Shown here piece after piece: positions 10,808 through 20,237 of a stretch of DNA of 64,000 bases; position 1 is the stretch's first letter; every line of letters begins with the position of its first letter. The notes beneath the pieces are model-generated. The model was given only the letters and a program-made list of their open reading frames with translations. It was not told the origin of the DNA and did no database searches. Made by a program: the position numbers and the translations under genes. The DNA lies in contig JAVIAB010000073.1 in assembly GCA_032433765.1 (NCBI GenBank), positions 69,607,087-69,671,086 on the forward strand, written 5' to 3'. Source of the stretch: Megaustenia siamemsis. Its lineage: Eukaryota; Mollusca; Gastropoda; Stylommatophora; Ariophantidae.

Positions 10808-12320
10808 AAGCTGTATGTGACCAACCATCTATTAAGGTGTAATACAACAACTGAAGAGGGTGCAACTCTGAGATTCTAAAATCAGACTTGGTACAAATAG
10901 AGTGAAACAACAGATCAAGCGTGTATATGACCAGGAACTATTAACAGGTATATTTTGCATCATTTGTTGGTATTGTTGAGCACCTATGGTAATATTTGAA
11001 TGAATTGAGATGAGTTCTTTAAATAATTAATCACTCAACTATGAACAGTCTTAACTACTTAGTATTATGTGTGTATCACAGTGTAAATCATTGGTGTCAT
11101 ATATTTATTCCTTTACTTCTCACCTCCTCCCTGTTTTGCCAACCATCCTCCAAAATAATGAATACTGCCTCAGCACTTTCCTCATTATCAGGTAGTAGAA
11201 GAAGATATCTTTTCCTGTTTAAGTGCCAACAGTTCTGTTTAAGTGCCAACAGTTCTGTTTAAGTGCCAACAGTTCTGTTTAAGTCTTGGTTTTACAGACA
11301 GGGTTGTCCACTTTAATGTCATGATCTCATTATCTTCTAGATCACCCCCATAGCTCCCAATACTCCAACTTGTCCAGAAACTATAGCCTCCAATATTGTT
11401 CTTTCGTGTCAATTGTTGCACATGGCCAACATTTGTGGCTTTGAATTACTTAATTACATTTACAAGCCAGCTTTTCTTTTATTTTGTTTTTTAGAATGTT
11501 GGTTGTTGTTTCTTTGTCTATCCAGAACTCCTTCCTTGCTGTTTAAAAACAAAAAAAGAAAGGGAAAAAAAGGTATCTATCAAAGAAATATATTCTAAAA
11601 GTATCCAAATAAAAGAAAGCTGCAGCACAACCCCATCAATTTCCACTGTGTCTGACTTAAGGAAAGATTTACTTCTAAATGAAATCGTGAGTGTCCCTAT
11701 GTAACTGTTATATATTTTCTTTGTACATTAACTTTTATGTTGTAACTGTTTTATCATTGATTTCATTATATTTCTATTATGGGTAATAAACACTATATAT
11801 AATAAACATGAAATATAGTTTCATGTTGTTACTGTTCTTTGAGTGTTGAAATCAATGTTGTAAGAAACAACTGAGCTATACCACACAGCACCTTGTTTTC
11901 ACCTCAAAGTAACATTTTATTTCTAATATTGAAAATTTTGTAGCTTTTATGGATGTGCCAAGTACATTCTACTTATCTTTAAAATTGAATATTGCATGAA
12001 AGTGGTTTCACTTAGAGATCCCACACATAAAATGTAAAATTGTTAGCTAAAGTATATAGGTAAATACTTATGCATCATTGGCATGTCCAACAAAATCCTG
12101 ACATCTGGTAACTCTAACCACAAATAAGAAAGTTTACATAACCGTATTTGATAACCACTCTAGTGAAAATAATATGAAAGTGTATGTTGCAGCTTTGCAA
12201 GTAAAAAATGGACCAAAACATATCGTTTTGATCTAAGTTTTCATTAGTAAACTAAACACAATAAGAAAAAAAAACATAGTTATTTATAAATAAATGATAA
12301 TAAGGGTACTTTTCCAATAA
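10808..12320. other. no gene recognised; short 20-bp repeat inside
   Basis: AT-rich DNA. At 11217-11283 a 20-bp unit (GTTTAAGTGCCAACAGTTCT) repeats three times plus a partial unit. No coding sequence is supported. Confidence 0.5.
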
Positions 12321-12564
12321 CCAGTGGCCACACCAAGAAGACTAGATAAAGACTGGAGACAAATAATAATAAATGAATATTATTATAGAGGGAAACTTCC
12401 GAGGCGATAATCAGTGAATCAATTCAGAGGAAGAGGTATGTTTACAGTAGGGTGACCATTTTTTTCCCATTGTTTCCGGGGACATTTGTCATATTTTTTT
12501 ACATTTCAGAGGATTTTTTTGCTTATTTTTGACACTGTCCCACAAAATCGGGGACGTGTGTGTA

Positions 12565-12568
<4 letters not shown>

Positions 12569-12639
<71 letters not shown>
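12569..12639. repeat. (TA)n microsatellite
   Basis: About 70 bp of uninterrupted TA inside the hAT-like element. Confidence 0.97.
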
Positions 12640-12644
<5 letters not shown>

Positions 12645-12851
12645 ATATGTGTGGGTGGGTGTGTGACTGTGTTTGCACAAGAAATTTTGTAGATGAGGGG
12701 GGGGGGGGGGGCTTTAAATTTCATAATAACTGTTCATTTGCTGTAAATTGTTGTTTGATTTTATTTTTGTTAATATTCACGGTACTTATGCGTTACACGC
12801 ACTTTTTGAAGCAAATTTTTCACTGAAGCTTTCACGCGATAAATTAATGTT

Positions 12852-13103
12852 CGTTTGTTCGTTCGCTTTCGTCAGCTTTGACCTCTGACGAAGTCCCACC
12901 CACTCAATTTTGTGGGACTAAATTTTGCGTGTAAAGTCTGTTTTATCCCATTACAGGATGCCCCTCGCAGGCAAATTTACTCCGACTTCAGAGGTACTAA
13001 TTTTTAGGGAATTAGTAAAACCCATGTGTCCTCGCCAGGGTACGAACCCCGGCTGTTGCCGTGGTAAGCCAACCGCCTATCGATTGCGCTAGCCGTACAC
13101 CCT
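12852..13103 (-). mobile_element. tRNA-derived SINE (family B), full copy with TSD
   Basis: On the minus strand the head reads GTACGGCTAGCGCAATCGAT, with box B GGGGTTCGTACCC, a 72-nt tRNA-like fold, then a body with ACTAATTCCCTAAAAATTAG. An 11-bp duplication AAATTAATGTT flanks it (12841-12851 and 13104-13114). Its head recurs in the chimeric SINE at 56188. Confidence 0.82.
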
Positions 13104-14095
13104 AAATTAATGTTAGTTTTGACTGTTGGCGACTTTGGCGAGATACTTTGGCGGGAGATGTCCGGAAAGGCAGGGGTGGGGGGAGAGAGAGTGTCTGCTT
13201 TTTTTAAAAAATTAAACCCATCCCAATAGAAGTGAGTGGTGGGAATAGAAGTGACGTGGCACCGCGCTTCAAGAGTTCAAAGAGCTACCTCCGACACAAC
13301 GCGTCCAAGTCTTCTCTTTATCTTCCTGCTAATGCCGCTCAGTCTGGGATAAAGAAACACAACTCAGTAACGTCCTGAGTCCTAGTGATTACTTTAAAAG
13401 AGGGCAGATTCCGTGTATGAACATTTATTTATTCACTGAAATCGGGGACAAATTTCTTTCGGGGACAACTTCTACATTCCGGGGACTATCCCCGGAAATC
13501 GGGGACGAATGGTCACCCTAGTTTACAGCACTCGGAAAAAATGACAAATAATCAACAACAGAAAAAAATATGGACCAAGGCAGGATCGAACCCGTACTCA
13601 GTGGCACAGCGCCTTGCCACGAAAAGCCAAACGCTTTAGTTAGCTGAGTGGCAGTGTTCCCTAGCGTTTGGCTTTTCGTGGCAAGGCGCTGTACCACTGA
13701 GTACGGGTTCGATCCTGCCTTGGTCCATATTTTTTTCTGTTGTTGATTAATTGTCATTTTTTTCCGAGTGCTGTAAACATACCTCTTCCTCTGAATTGAT
13801 TCGCTGATTATCGCCTCGGAAGTTTCCCTCTATAATAATATTCATGTATCATTATTTGTCTCCAGTCTTAACCACTGGAAACTACTATTCGTGCTGTTTC
13901 GTCCTAAATGTTTGTCTGCAACGCAAGTATTCAGCCCTACCCTATCCGGGAGATACTTGTCTTAACAGGAAAAATATTCCCGAGCTGTGATTGCAGCCTT
14001 ATGCTATAGTCATTGGAAAGCCTTCGCGAAAGGACACTGCCTACGAAGCTAATTTTTTTAGTTAGCAGACTAGATAAAGGGTGATTTAAACTTGG

Positions 14096-14140
14096 AATGG
14101 TCATCATCAAGTACCGGGCCTGCTGACATAGGTGATCATG
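14096..14140 (-). mobile_element. 3' tail of an RTE-like LINE (part 1 of a split copy)
   Basis: TCATCATCAAGTACCGGGCC and what follows match the LINE 3' end at 59385-59425. The remainder of this LINE resumes at 25915, on the other side of the palindromic element. Confidence 0.85.
14135..14140. repeat. 6-bp target-site duplication, left
   Basis: ATCATG precedes the element start and is repeated immediately after its end at 25915-25920. The uninterrupted LINE paralogue has it once at 59417-59422. Confidence 0.85.
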
Positions 14141-14200
14141 AGTAGTAGTATAGTATGTCATTTAGGACCGTGGAAAGTGCGTTCAAACGCGCATAAATCC

Positions 14201-14212
14201 TTATATAAATAG
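14201..14212 (+). promoter_or_regulatory. TATA-box promoter near element terminus
   Basis: TTATATAAATAG lies 60 bp inside the terminus, pointing inward, ahead of a GC-rich leader. The mirror copy is at 25846-25857. Transcription from it would run into the basic-protein ORF at 14624. Confidence 0.5.
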
Positions 14213-14623
14213 TCTACACGCAGCAGATCAACGCACATTTTTTGGTGCGGTTTTTCGTTATATGAGAGTCTACCGTTTTTTCCTTATATGAGAGTCTACC
14301 CGCCCATTTTTTGTTCCGGTGACCTCTCGTTGACCTCTCGTGGCGGTGGTGGTGGTGTTGTGGTGACCTCCCGCGGCGGTGGTGAAGGGGCGGTGGTGGT
14401 ATCATAAATCTATTATATTCTTTGTACTTTCAATGGTTCCGTAACTTTCATAAATCTATTCTTTCTTTATACTCTCAGGCAATAAAAACAATGACGTTCA
14501 AAACAGTTTTATGCAAGTTTTAAAAACTTCCTTTAGAATTAAAGGTAACAACTTAGGCCGTTACACACGATACACGAATGTGCATTACCGAACTTAGTAA
14601 CTACACGCGAAACACCGCGTTTA

Positions 14624-14896
14624 ATGTTAAGCGAGATCAAAGAGTTACCGGCAGAAGCACAGCCGCGAAGATGCGCAGCAAGGGGCCGCAAGATCAAAGA
14701 GCTCGGTAGACGCGCAGCGAAGACGCGCAGCGAGGGGGCCGCGTTTAACGTTAAGCGCGATCAAAGAGTTCCCGTTAGACGGACCGCGTTTACATCAAAG
14801 AATCCGCCTCCCGCGGTGAAATCTCCCAAGCCGGTAAGTGTTCATCAGGAGAGTCATTTAAAAGGGGAATTTTACGATACCGATGTTTTAATGTGA
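14624..14896 (+). CDS. possible small basic protein, left-arm copy
   Basis: A 90-codon frame rich in Arg, Lys, Ala and Pro, in the CpG-rich terminal region of the element. I recognise no domain. The DNA holds internal direct repeats (AAGCG-GATCAAAGAGTT blocks and GACGCGCAGCGA blocks), so the frame could be a by-product of repeats. A consensus splice donor, GTAAGT, sits at 14834-14839 after CAAGCCG, so the real transcript may splice out of this frame; I could not find the partner acceptor. A TATA box lies 410 bp upstream. The identical mirror ORF is at 25162-25434. Confidence 0.3.
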   Translation: MLSEIKELPAEAQPRRCAARGRKIKELGRRAAKTRSEGAAFNVKRDQRVPVRRTAFTSKNPPPAVKSPKPVSVHQESHLKGEFYDTDVLM

Positions 14897-15119
14897 GACG
14901 CTTGCGGGTAATTAACAGTGACAAGTTATTTATTTATTTCACAAGTTATTTATTTATTGTTTTATTCGTATATATCTCACACTAGATAACACAGGGGTAG
15001 ACAATAATGTAGTCTTTAACTATTGCACATTATAGACAAGTATAATACATAAGAAACAAAGTAGTTTATTTACAAGAAGTAATACATGATACTGTTAAAT
15101 TGCTAAAGGGGAGGTGGTC

Positions 15120-15640
15120 ACGTTGTTCAGAATGGACCTGTCGCTTGATGGGGTGAGGTAGTACGTTGGAAGTTGTAGTAGTAGGTTAGAAGTTGACGTG
15201 AATTGTTGGTTGTAATGATCATCTCGTTGTAACAGACACGTATGTCATGTCGTTTTATCAGAGACGTATGGTATGTCGTTGTAATAGCCATGTCGTTGTA
15301 TCAGTCATGTCGATGTAGTAGACACGTATGTCATGCCATTGTAACAGTCATGTCAATGTAACAGTCATGTCGATGTAGTAGACACGTATGTCATGTCATT
15401 GTAACAGTCATGTCAATGTAGCAGTCATGTCAATGTAACAGTCATTTCGTTGTAATGGTCATCTCGTTGTAACAGTCATGTCAATGTAACAGTCATTTCG
15501 TTGTAATGGTCATCTCGTTGTAACAGACATGTCAATGTAGCAGTCATTTCGTTGTAATAGTCATCTCGTTGTAACAGACACGTATGTCATGGCGTTTTAT
15601 CAGAGACGTATGGTATGTCGTTGTAACAGACATGTCGTCT
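15120..15640 (+). repeat. minisatellite of 17-18-bp units (type 1), left arm
   Basis: Units such as CAGTCATGTCAATGTAA alternate with TTTCGTTGTAATGGTCATCT and GTAGACACGTATGTCAT forms. A short outlier block of the same units is at 15945-16090, separated by about 300 bp of non-repetitive DNA. The mirror copies are at about 24420-24880 and 23965-24110. Confidence 0.85.
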
Positions 15641-16089
15641 TTAGCACTTCAACGAATAACAGACAACAGTAATGGTGAACCTTACAGATAAGAAAACTTA
15701 GTTCCAAACCCCAAATTTTCGTCTCATAACTAAAAAGTTGAACTCAAAACAGTAAAAATCTAGGTCCAAAGTCAAAATAGTTAGACACGGTAGGGCAAAA
15801 AAGCATATTCTTTCCAACCAATACTCCCTATTCTTCTACACATCTGCATCTCGAAGCCTTCGAATTTATACTCAATGTTTGGCTACTGACTATATTTTGC
15901 GCCGATTGCTCAGAGTCGATTCTATATTCAACCACTGAACTCTCTGTCGATGTAGTAGATACGTATGTCATGTCAATGTAACAGTCATGTCAATGTAACA
16001 GTCATGTCAATGTAACAGTCATTTCGTTGTAATAGTCATCTCGTTGTAACAGTCACGTATGTCATGTCGTTTTATCAGAGACGTATGGT

Positions 16090-17035
16090 ATGTCGTGATG
16101 GACGAATGTAGGTTGTCGACTGTGCCATGATGGATCATGTAGGTTGTCGACGGTGCCATGATGGATGAATGTAGGTTGTCGACTGTATCGGGATGGATCA
16201 TGTAGGTTGTCGACTGTGCCATGATGGATCATGTAGGTTGTCGACTGTGTCGAGATGGACGAATGTAGGTTGTCTAGTGTCTCATGATGGTTGTATGTAG
16301 ATTGTCGACTGTGTCGAGATGGATGAATGTAGGTTGTCGACTGTGTCATGATGGATGAATGTAGGTTGTCGACTGTGTCGGGATGGATCATGTAGGTTGT
16401 CGACTGTGCCATGATGGATGAATGTAGGTTGTCGACTGTGCCATGATGGATCATGTAGGTTGTCGACTGTGTCGAGATGGACGAATGTAGGTTGTCTAGT
16501 GTCTCATGATGGTTGTATGTAGATTGTCGACTGTGTCGAGATGGATGAATGTAGGTTGTCGACTGTGCCATGATGGATGAATGTAGGTTGTCGACTGTGC
16601 CATGATGGATCATGTAGGTTGTCGACTGTGTCGAGATGGACGAATGTAGGTTGTCGACTGTGTCGGGATGGATCATGTAGGTTGTCGACTGTGCCATGAT
16701 GGATCATGTAGGTTGTCGACTGTGCCATGATGGATCATGTAGGTTGTCGACTGTGTCGAGATGGACGAATGTAGGTTGTCGACTGTGTCGAGATGGACGA
16801 ATGTAGGTTGTCGACTGTGCCATGATGGATCATGTAGGTTGTCGACTGTGCCATGATGGATCATGTAGGTTGTCGACTGTGCCATGATGCTTGTATGTAG
16901 ATTGTCTAGTGTCGCATGATGGCTATATGTAGGTTGTCTAGTGTCTCATGATGGTTGTATGTAGGTTTTCTAGTGTGTCGGGATGGCTGAATGTAGGTTC
17001 TGTCTAGTGTGTCGTGATGAGTGTATGTAGATTGT
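16090..17035 (+). repeat. 31/32-bp minisatellite with a GTCGAC palindrome per unit (type 2), left arm
   Basis: Two unit forms alternate irregularly: GATGGATCATGTAGGTTGTC followed by GACTGTGCCAT, and GATGGACGAATGTAGGTTGTC with GACTGTGTCGA. Nearly every unit carries GTCGAC. Units at the inner edge (16890-17035) carry GTCTAG and are more diverged, pointing to growth outward from that side. Because 31 is not a multiple of 3, all minus-strand frames read through repeat peptides (TTYMIH, TVDNLH). I treat those as non-genes. This array is about 222 bp longer than the mirror array. Confidence 0.93.
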
Positions 17036-17161
17036 CTAGTGTGCCATGATGGTTGTATGTAATTGTCGAGTATGCTCCAACAAATCACCGCGCCATTTAA
17101 ACTTCTTTGAACATAATGGACACGGATGTTCACCAGAAGAAACCTCATTATGAGAAACCAT
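17036..17161 (-). CDS. single C2H2 zinc-finger micro-ORF, left-arm copy
   Basis: A 41-codon frame with one classic finger: Cys-x2-Cys, Phe three residues after the second Cys, Leu in the helix, His-x4-His (spacing C-x2-C-x12-H-x4-H). It stops exactly where the 31-bp minisatellite begins, so the array may have grown from, or replaced, the rest of a longer zinc-finger gene. Against the right-arm copy one residue between the two His changes (Gln here, Lys there). A lone finger could bind DNA only weakly or act in protein contacts. No promoter was identified. Confidence 0.45.
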   Translation of the reverse strand: MVSHNEVSSGEHPCPLCSKKFKWRGDLLEHTRQLHTTIMAH

Positions 17162-17670
17162 CTGGAGAAAATCCAATAACCCTTTCCTCAACCATATTTA
17201 ACATACCTAGTTTAACTTCATCAAACATCAAGCTCAACAATACTTAGCATACCTACTTTAAACACCTCGATAAAATTGAATAACCTTTTATCGATAAGCC
17301 TTAACGTACTTTAAGAGAAAACAATCCAACTTACTGTGTAAAATAGAATCTCAATCCGTTAGACTGAACACTAGTATGAACTTCCTTGAAACAACCAAAC
17401 TTATAACACGAAAGCCCTGAAGGGTCTAGTTTAAATATAAATTGGTAACAAATGAATACATTATCCAATCAGAGAGTGACTATGCCAACATCGACTGATA
17501 TCTGGATTAACCAACCAGAGAAGAGTATTAGCATGGGAGGCGGAGCAAAGAAATGACTGACATCTGTATTATAACCATTCAGAAAAGAGCATTACTATGA
17601 ACGGCAGAGTGATTAACCAATTATAGAAGAGCGTAACTTTGAAAACGGTTCCAGTTCCATCTTAAGGTAA
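17162..17670. other. arm DNA without recognised gene, upstream of the Bcl-2-like gene
   Basis: AT-rich. Contains a repeated AACCATTCAGAAAAGAGCAT/AACCAATTATAGAAGAGCGT motif series (17510-17640), four related copies about 50-60 bp apart. These may be upstream regulatory repeats of the gene at 17671. Confidence 0.4.
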
Positions 17671-18240
17671 ATGAATTGGTCGGGTTCTCAGCGAGGATCG
17701 TGGGCGTTTCTGGTCCATAGAATGTGTTTGGATAAACTTATGAAGGAGTTTATGTTCCTGGGGGTTGATATTATTCATACATATGATAAGACGTGTAAGA
17801 AACATTCCAAGTTTTATAAAGCTATGGCTAACCTAGTATATACATTATCGGAGAGAAATGAGCTTTTATTTACTGGAATAATTCAGAGAGTCGGTGGTCA
17901 TGATATCTACGCCACGTTTGTAACCATTGTTATCGAAATACTTTCAGATCGAATTCGCAATTTCGGTCGTCTTGTTGTTCTATATACCCTCGCCTATCGA
18001 TTAGTTAAGAATCATGTTAAAGACATGTTCGACTCTGATTCCGACATTTGTACTTTAGAAACGGACTTTGGTACTTGGACCGGTGGTATCATCGGAAGAG
18101 AATTTGGAGAGTGGTTACTAAAAGAAGGTGGTTTGGAAAATTTTCTAGACCTCTCTAACGAAGAAGCTACAACACTGTGGACTCTACTTCACAACAGCCT
18201 TTGGTCTTTAAGAGCTTTACCTAGAAATGTTTATCTGTGA
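17671..18240 (+). CDS. Bcl-2-family-like protein, intact left-arm copy
   Basis: 189 codons. The middle reads as a Bcl-2 core: a helix with NFGR at residues 97-100 inside LSDRIRNFGRLVVLYTLAY (BH1, whose family consensus is Asn-Trp-Gly-Arg with hydrophobics after), then about 35 residues later GTWTGGIIGREFGEWLLKEG followed by GLENF (148-158, BH2, consensus Trp-Ile-x2-x-Gly-Gly-Trp). BH3 near residues 59-74 is not convincing. The C-terminal TLWTLLHNSLWSL is only weakly membrane-like. Viral Bcl-2 homologues block host apoptosis, and large DNA viruses and some adintoviruses carry them; that role here is inference. An AATAAA follows 18 bp after the stop. The mirror copy at 22041-22610 is broken, so only this one could be expressed. 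Confidence 0.68.
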   Translation: MNWSGSQRGSWAFLVHRMCLDKLMKEFMFLGVDIIHTYDKTCKKHSKFYKAMANLVYTLSERNELLFTGIIQRVGGHDIYATFVTIVIEILSDRIRNFGRLVVLYTLAYRLVKNHVKDMFDSDSDICTLETDFGTWTGGIIGREFGEWLLKEGGLENFLDLSNEEATTLWTLLHNSLWSLRALPRNVYL

Positions 18241-18837
18241 GTTTATATATTTTCCCTAATAAAAGTTTGGTAACCCCCACAGCATTTGTTACTGCCTTAC
18301 AATATTGTTTACCAGGTCACGACACCCTCTCACACTGATGATGAGGGTTGTCCTGTAGTAGGCCTGTGATTGTAATAAGAATGGTTTGCTCCAGCTTTGA
18401 CATCTGAAATTTTCACAAAAAGAGATGGTGTTACTCAGTTCCCCTATAATGGGGATGTTGAGTTACTAAAAATAGATTTTGATCTCTGATGCAATACCTG
18501 ATTAGTTACTAAAAATAGAATGTGACCTATGATCCAATAACAGAATACTCATTGCACTGGTGACCAATTGAGACTGATGGAAAAGTGAATTCCCAGTCAT
18601 AGAAAAGTATGTTGTCACGATAGGTGTGTCAATAACAAGGAACAAAAAAATCATTAAAGACATCCTAATTAAGTTGTGAAATTTTGGTGGTTGAGAGATA
18701 AATCTGAAGATAAGCACATCAAACTATAAGAACAAGGAAACAATCGTATATTACACACTCTTAGAGCCAGTGTTAAGGTAACACGTATTTAGTTAAAATA
18801 GAAGGTTATAAATTGAGTAGAGGTAAACTTATACCTT
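18241..18837. other. arm DNA between the Bcl-2-like gene and the acidic-gene start
   Basis: No gene seen. Two similar 40-bp blocks, TTACTAAAAATAGA followed by TTTGATC or TGTGACC and TCTGATGCAATACCTGAT or TATGATCCAATAACAGAA, lie at 18470-18550. Confidence 0.45.
18258..18263 (+). terminator. polyadenylation signal of the Bcl-2-like gene
   Basis: AATAAA shortly after the TGA stop, followed by a GT-rich stretch. Confidence 0.6.
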
Positions 18838-18882
18838 ATGGCTCATCTACTTTTTCGAATAAACTCATTAAAATTAAAATAA
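18838..18882 (+). pseudogene. truncated 5' end of the acidic-protein gene (left-arm remnant)
   Basis: Starts with the same ten codons (MAHLLFRINS) as the gene at 21444 and has the same upstream TATAAAT (18805-18811), but the arm identity ends at codon 10 and the frame stops after five unrelated codons. This marks the junction where an inverted copy was joined to the other side of the element. It is a break product, not a gene. Confidence 0.88.
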
Positions 18883-18920
18883 GTCAAATAAAAACAAACA
18901 AATATGATCTTTATATAATG

Positions 18921-18926
18921 TTTATT
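18921..18926 (-). terminator. polyadenylation signal of the PC4-like gene
   Basis: AATAAA on the minus strand about 140 bp after the stop codon, inside AAAATAAACATT. Confidence 0.5.
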
Positions 18927-19062
18927 TTAACAATAAAACTAGACAACACATGTTACACATTCAAATGTTTATAATTGAACAATGATGCTTTCAATAGTGC
19001 AAATATGGATACAAATCATCTAAAAAAGTACACATATAACAACATAGTCATGTGTTTAATGC

Positions 19063-19848
19063 TTAAATTACAAGTTTACGTGGTCTCCCACGTGTTTTTT
19101 TAAATACACAAGGATCGCAAAATTTAACACAATTTTGTTTATTGTTCTTAATAGCATAAGATCCATCAGTTATATTAGTGATCGAACGGGGATCAATTCG
19201 TTTGTGAGCTGTGTCTGTGAGAACAGTCGAAAGGTCACTTTGTTGATACTGGAAGTCGTCATAAACGGGAGGAGCAGCGAGCGACCAGTCACCCTCATTT
19301 GCTGTTTGTTCTCTGTCACACTCTGAGCGAAATGTAGATGTTCCATCAGTAATTGGTTGTACACCGTCACACTCTGCTGAGAGAATTGTAGACGCCTGGA
19401 AGTCGTCATAAACGGGAGGAGCAGCGATCGACCACTCACCCTCATTGGTCGTTTGTTCTCTGTCATAGTCTGAGCGAAATGTAGATGCTCCATCAGTGGT
19501 TGCTTGTATACTGTCACACTCAGCTGAGAGAATCGTAGACGCATCACCTGTGGCTACTCGTAGTCTGTCACACTCTGAGAGAATCGTAGACTTCAGACCC
19601 ACTAAAGTCTCAAATTCAGGCTGTGTTAGTGTTATACCGTAACGTGTTGGGAATTTCAACCCCGTTTTACCATCGTATTTTCTAAGATGAATTAAAGTCT
19701 TTGCTCGATATCTCGAAACTGAGACAGCCTTCAAACCATTCTTCTGTAGAGGCTTTACATACTCGCCGTTACGAGCGGCATAGAAAAAAGCACCATCACA
19801 GTTAACATTAACAGCGGAATCACACATATCCATTCTAACGGACTCCAT
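19063..19848 (-). CDS. PC4/SUB1-like DNA-binding protein with two PPVY motifs and an AT-hook
   Basis: 261 codons from the Met at 19848. An earlier in-frame Met at 19935 is possible, but TATA boxes at 19918-19925 and 19951-19959 would start transcripts downstream of it. Residues about 45-86 (SRYRAKTLIHLRKY, then G-x-x-x-P-T-x-x-G-I-x-L-T) follow the pattern of the PC4/SUB1 single-strand DNA-binding and transcription-cofactor fold. Then come two tandem copies of a 45-50-residue acidic module, each ending APPVYDDF. PPxY is a WW-domain/Nedd4-ligase ligand used as a late domain by several viruses. The C-terminus, KKTRGRPRKL, is an AT-hook. A nuclear DNA-binding role is likely; the PC4 link is by pattern only. 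Poly(A) signal at 18921-18926. Confidence 0.6.
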   Translation of the reverse strand: MESVRMDMCDSAVNVNCDGAFFYAARNGEYVKPLQKNGLKAVSVSRYRAKTLIHLRKYDGKTGLKFPTRYGITLTQPEFETLVGLKSTILSECDRLRVATGDASTILSAECDSIQATTDGASTFRSDYDREQTTNEGEWSIAAPPVYDDFQASTILSAECDGVQPITDGTSTFRSECDREQTANEGDWSLAAPPVYDDFQYQQSDLSTVLTDTAHKRIDPRSITNITDGSYAIKNNKQNCVKFCDPCVFKKTRGRPRKLVI

Positions 19849-19917
19849 TCTAAAAAGCACACGACTTGGTAGCAGGGATCTGACTTTCTGTATGTAGCAG
19901 CACTGAGAACGGCTGCC

Positions 19918-19987
19918 CTTTATACCCTGTAACAAGGGGGCGTGGTCAGTCTATTTATAGTAACCAATGGAATACGTTCTATTTATA
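19918..19987 (-). promoter_or_regulatory. promoter of the PC4-like gene: three TATA boxes
   Basis: On the minus strand TATAAATAG occurs at 19979-19987 and again at 19951-19959, in a 28-bp direct repeat (CTATTTATAGTAACYRATGS on the plus strand). TATAAAGG is at 19918-19925. All are 70-140 bp ahead of the chosen start. Confidence 0.6.
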
Positions 19988-20237
19988 GTAACTGATGCAA
20001 TACGTCATTGGACGTGATGAGACATGTTCAGAGAGCGGCCATCTTTGATGAGTCATGGGAAGTTTGTTCCACGAAGCCGATGTATCCATGGAGTCATCAA
20101 AACAAATGATGATCCAGAGGGCGGGGCCTACACTGACAAGCTGGAGACAAACTCGAGTATAGCATGTTATGCTCATTAGAGGGAAGTGTTCTTGAGAACA
20201 CAGGATTGGGCTTGGCAAGTAAAATATCAACTAAACT

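Larger units (their letters stand above)
12448..13520. mobile_element. non-autonomous hAT-like transposon
   Basis: Terminal inverted repeats begin TAGGGTGACCATT and end with the complement at 13508-13520. Both ends are followed by GGGGACA/CCGGGGA-rich sequence. The 8-bp duplication GTTTACAG flanks it at 12440-12447 and 13521-13528. An 8-bp TSD is the hAT signature. There is no transposase. Inside are a long TA run (about 12569-12638), a G run (about 12697-12711) and a SINE at 12852-13103. Confidence 0.78.
12321..13878. mobile_element. foldback element with tRNA-like arms, split by a hAT-like insertion
   Basis: With 12448-13528 removed, the left part (12321-12447 plus 13529-13635) is a near-perfect inverted copy of 13663-13878. 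The loop is about 27 bp, at 13636-13662. Each arm contains a tRNA box-B-like ACGGGTTCGATCCTGCC. The loop side has TTAGCTGAGTGGC, which resembles box A, so this may be a head-to-head duplicated tRNA-derived SINE. Outer ends read CCAGTGG and CCACTGG. I could not define its own TSD. Confidence 0.7.
14141..18867 (+). repeat. left terminal inverted repeat, about 4.73 kb
   Basis: Matches the inverse of 21415-25914 throughout. Paired coordinates sum to 40058 outside the 31-bp array and to about 40281 inside it, the shift being due to about 222 bp more array in this arm. The match ends at AAACTCA (18861-18867). Only scattered substitutions separate the arms. Confidence 0.95.

Noticed and set aside
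16019..17148. Protein genes of 60-211 codons on the minus strand in the 31-bp array
   Set aside because: All frames are repeat-driven (TTYMIH/TVDNLH peptides in rotating frames). The same applies to 23365-24039.
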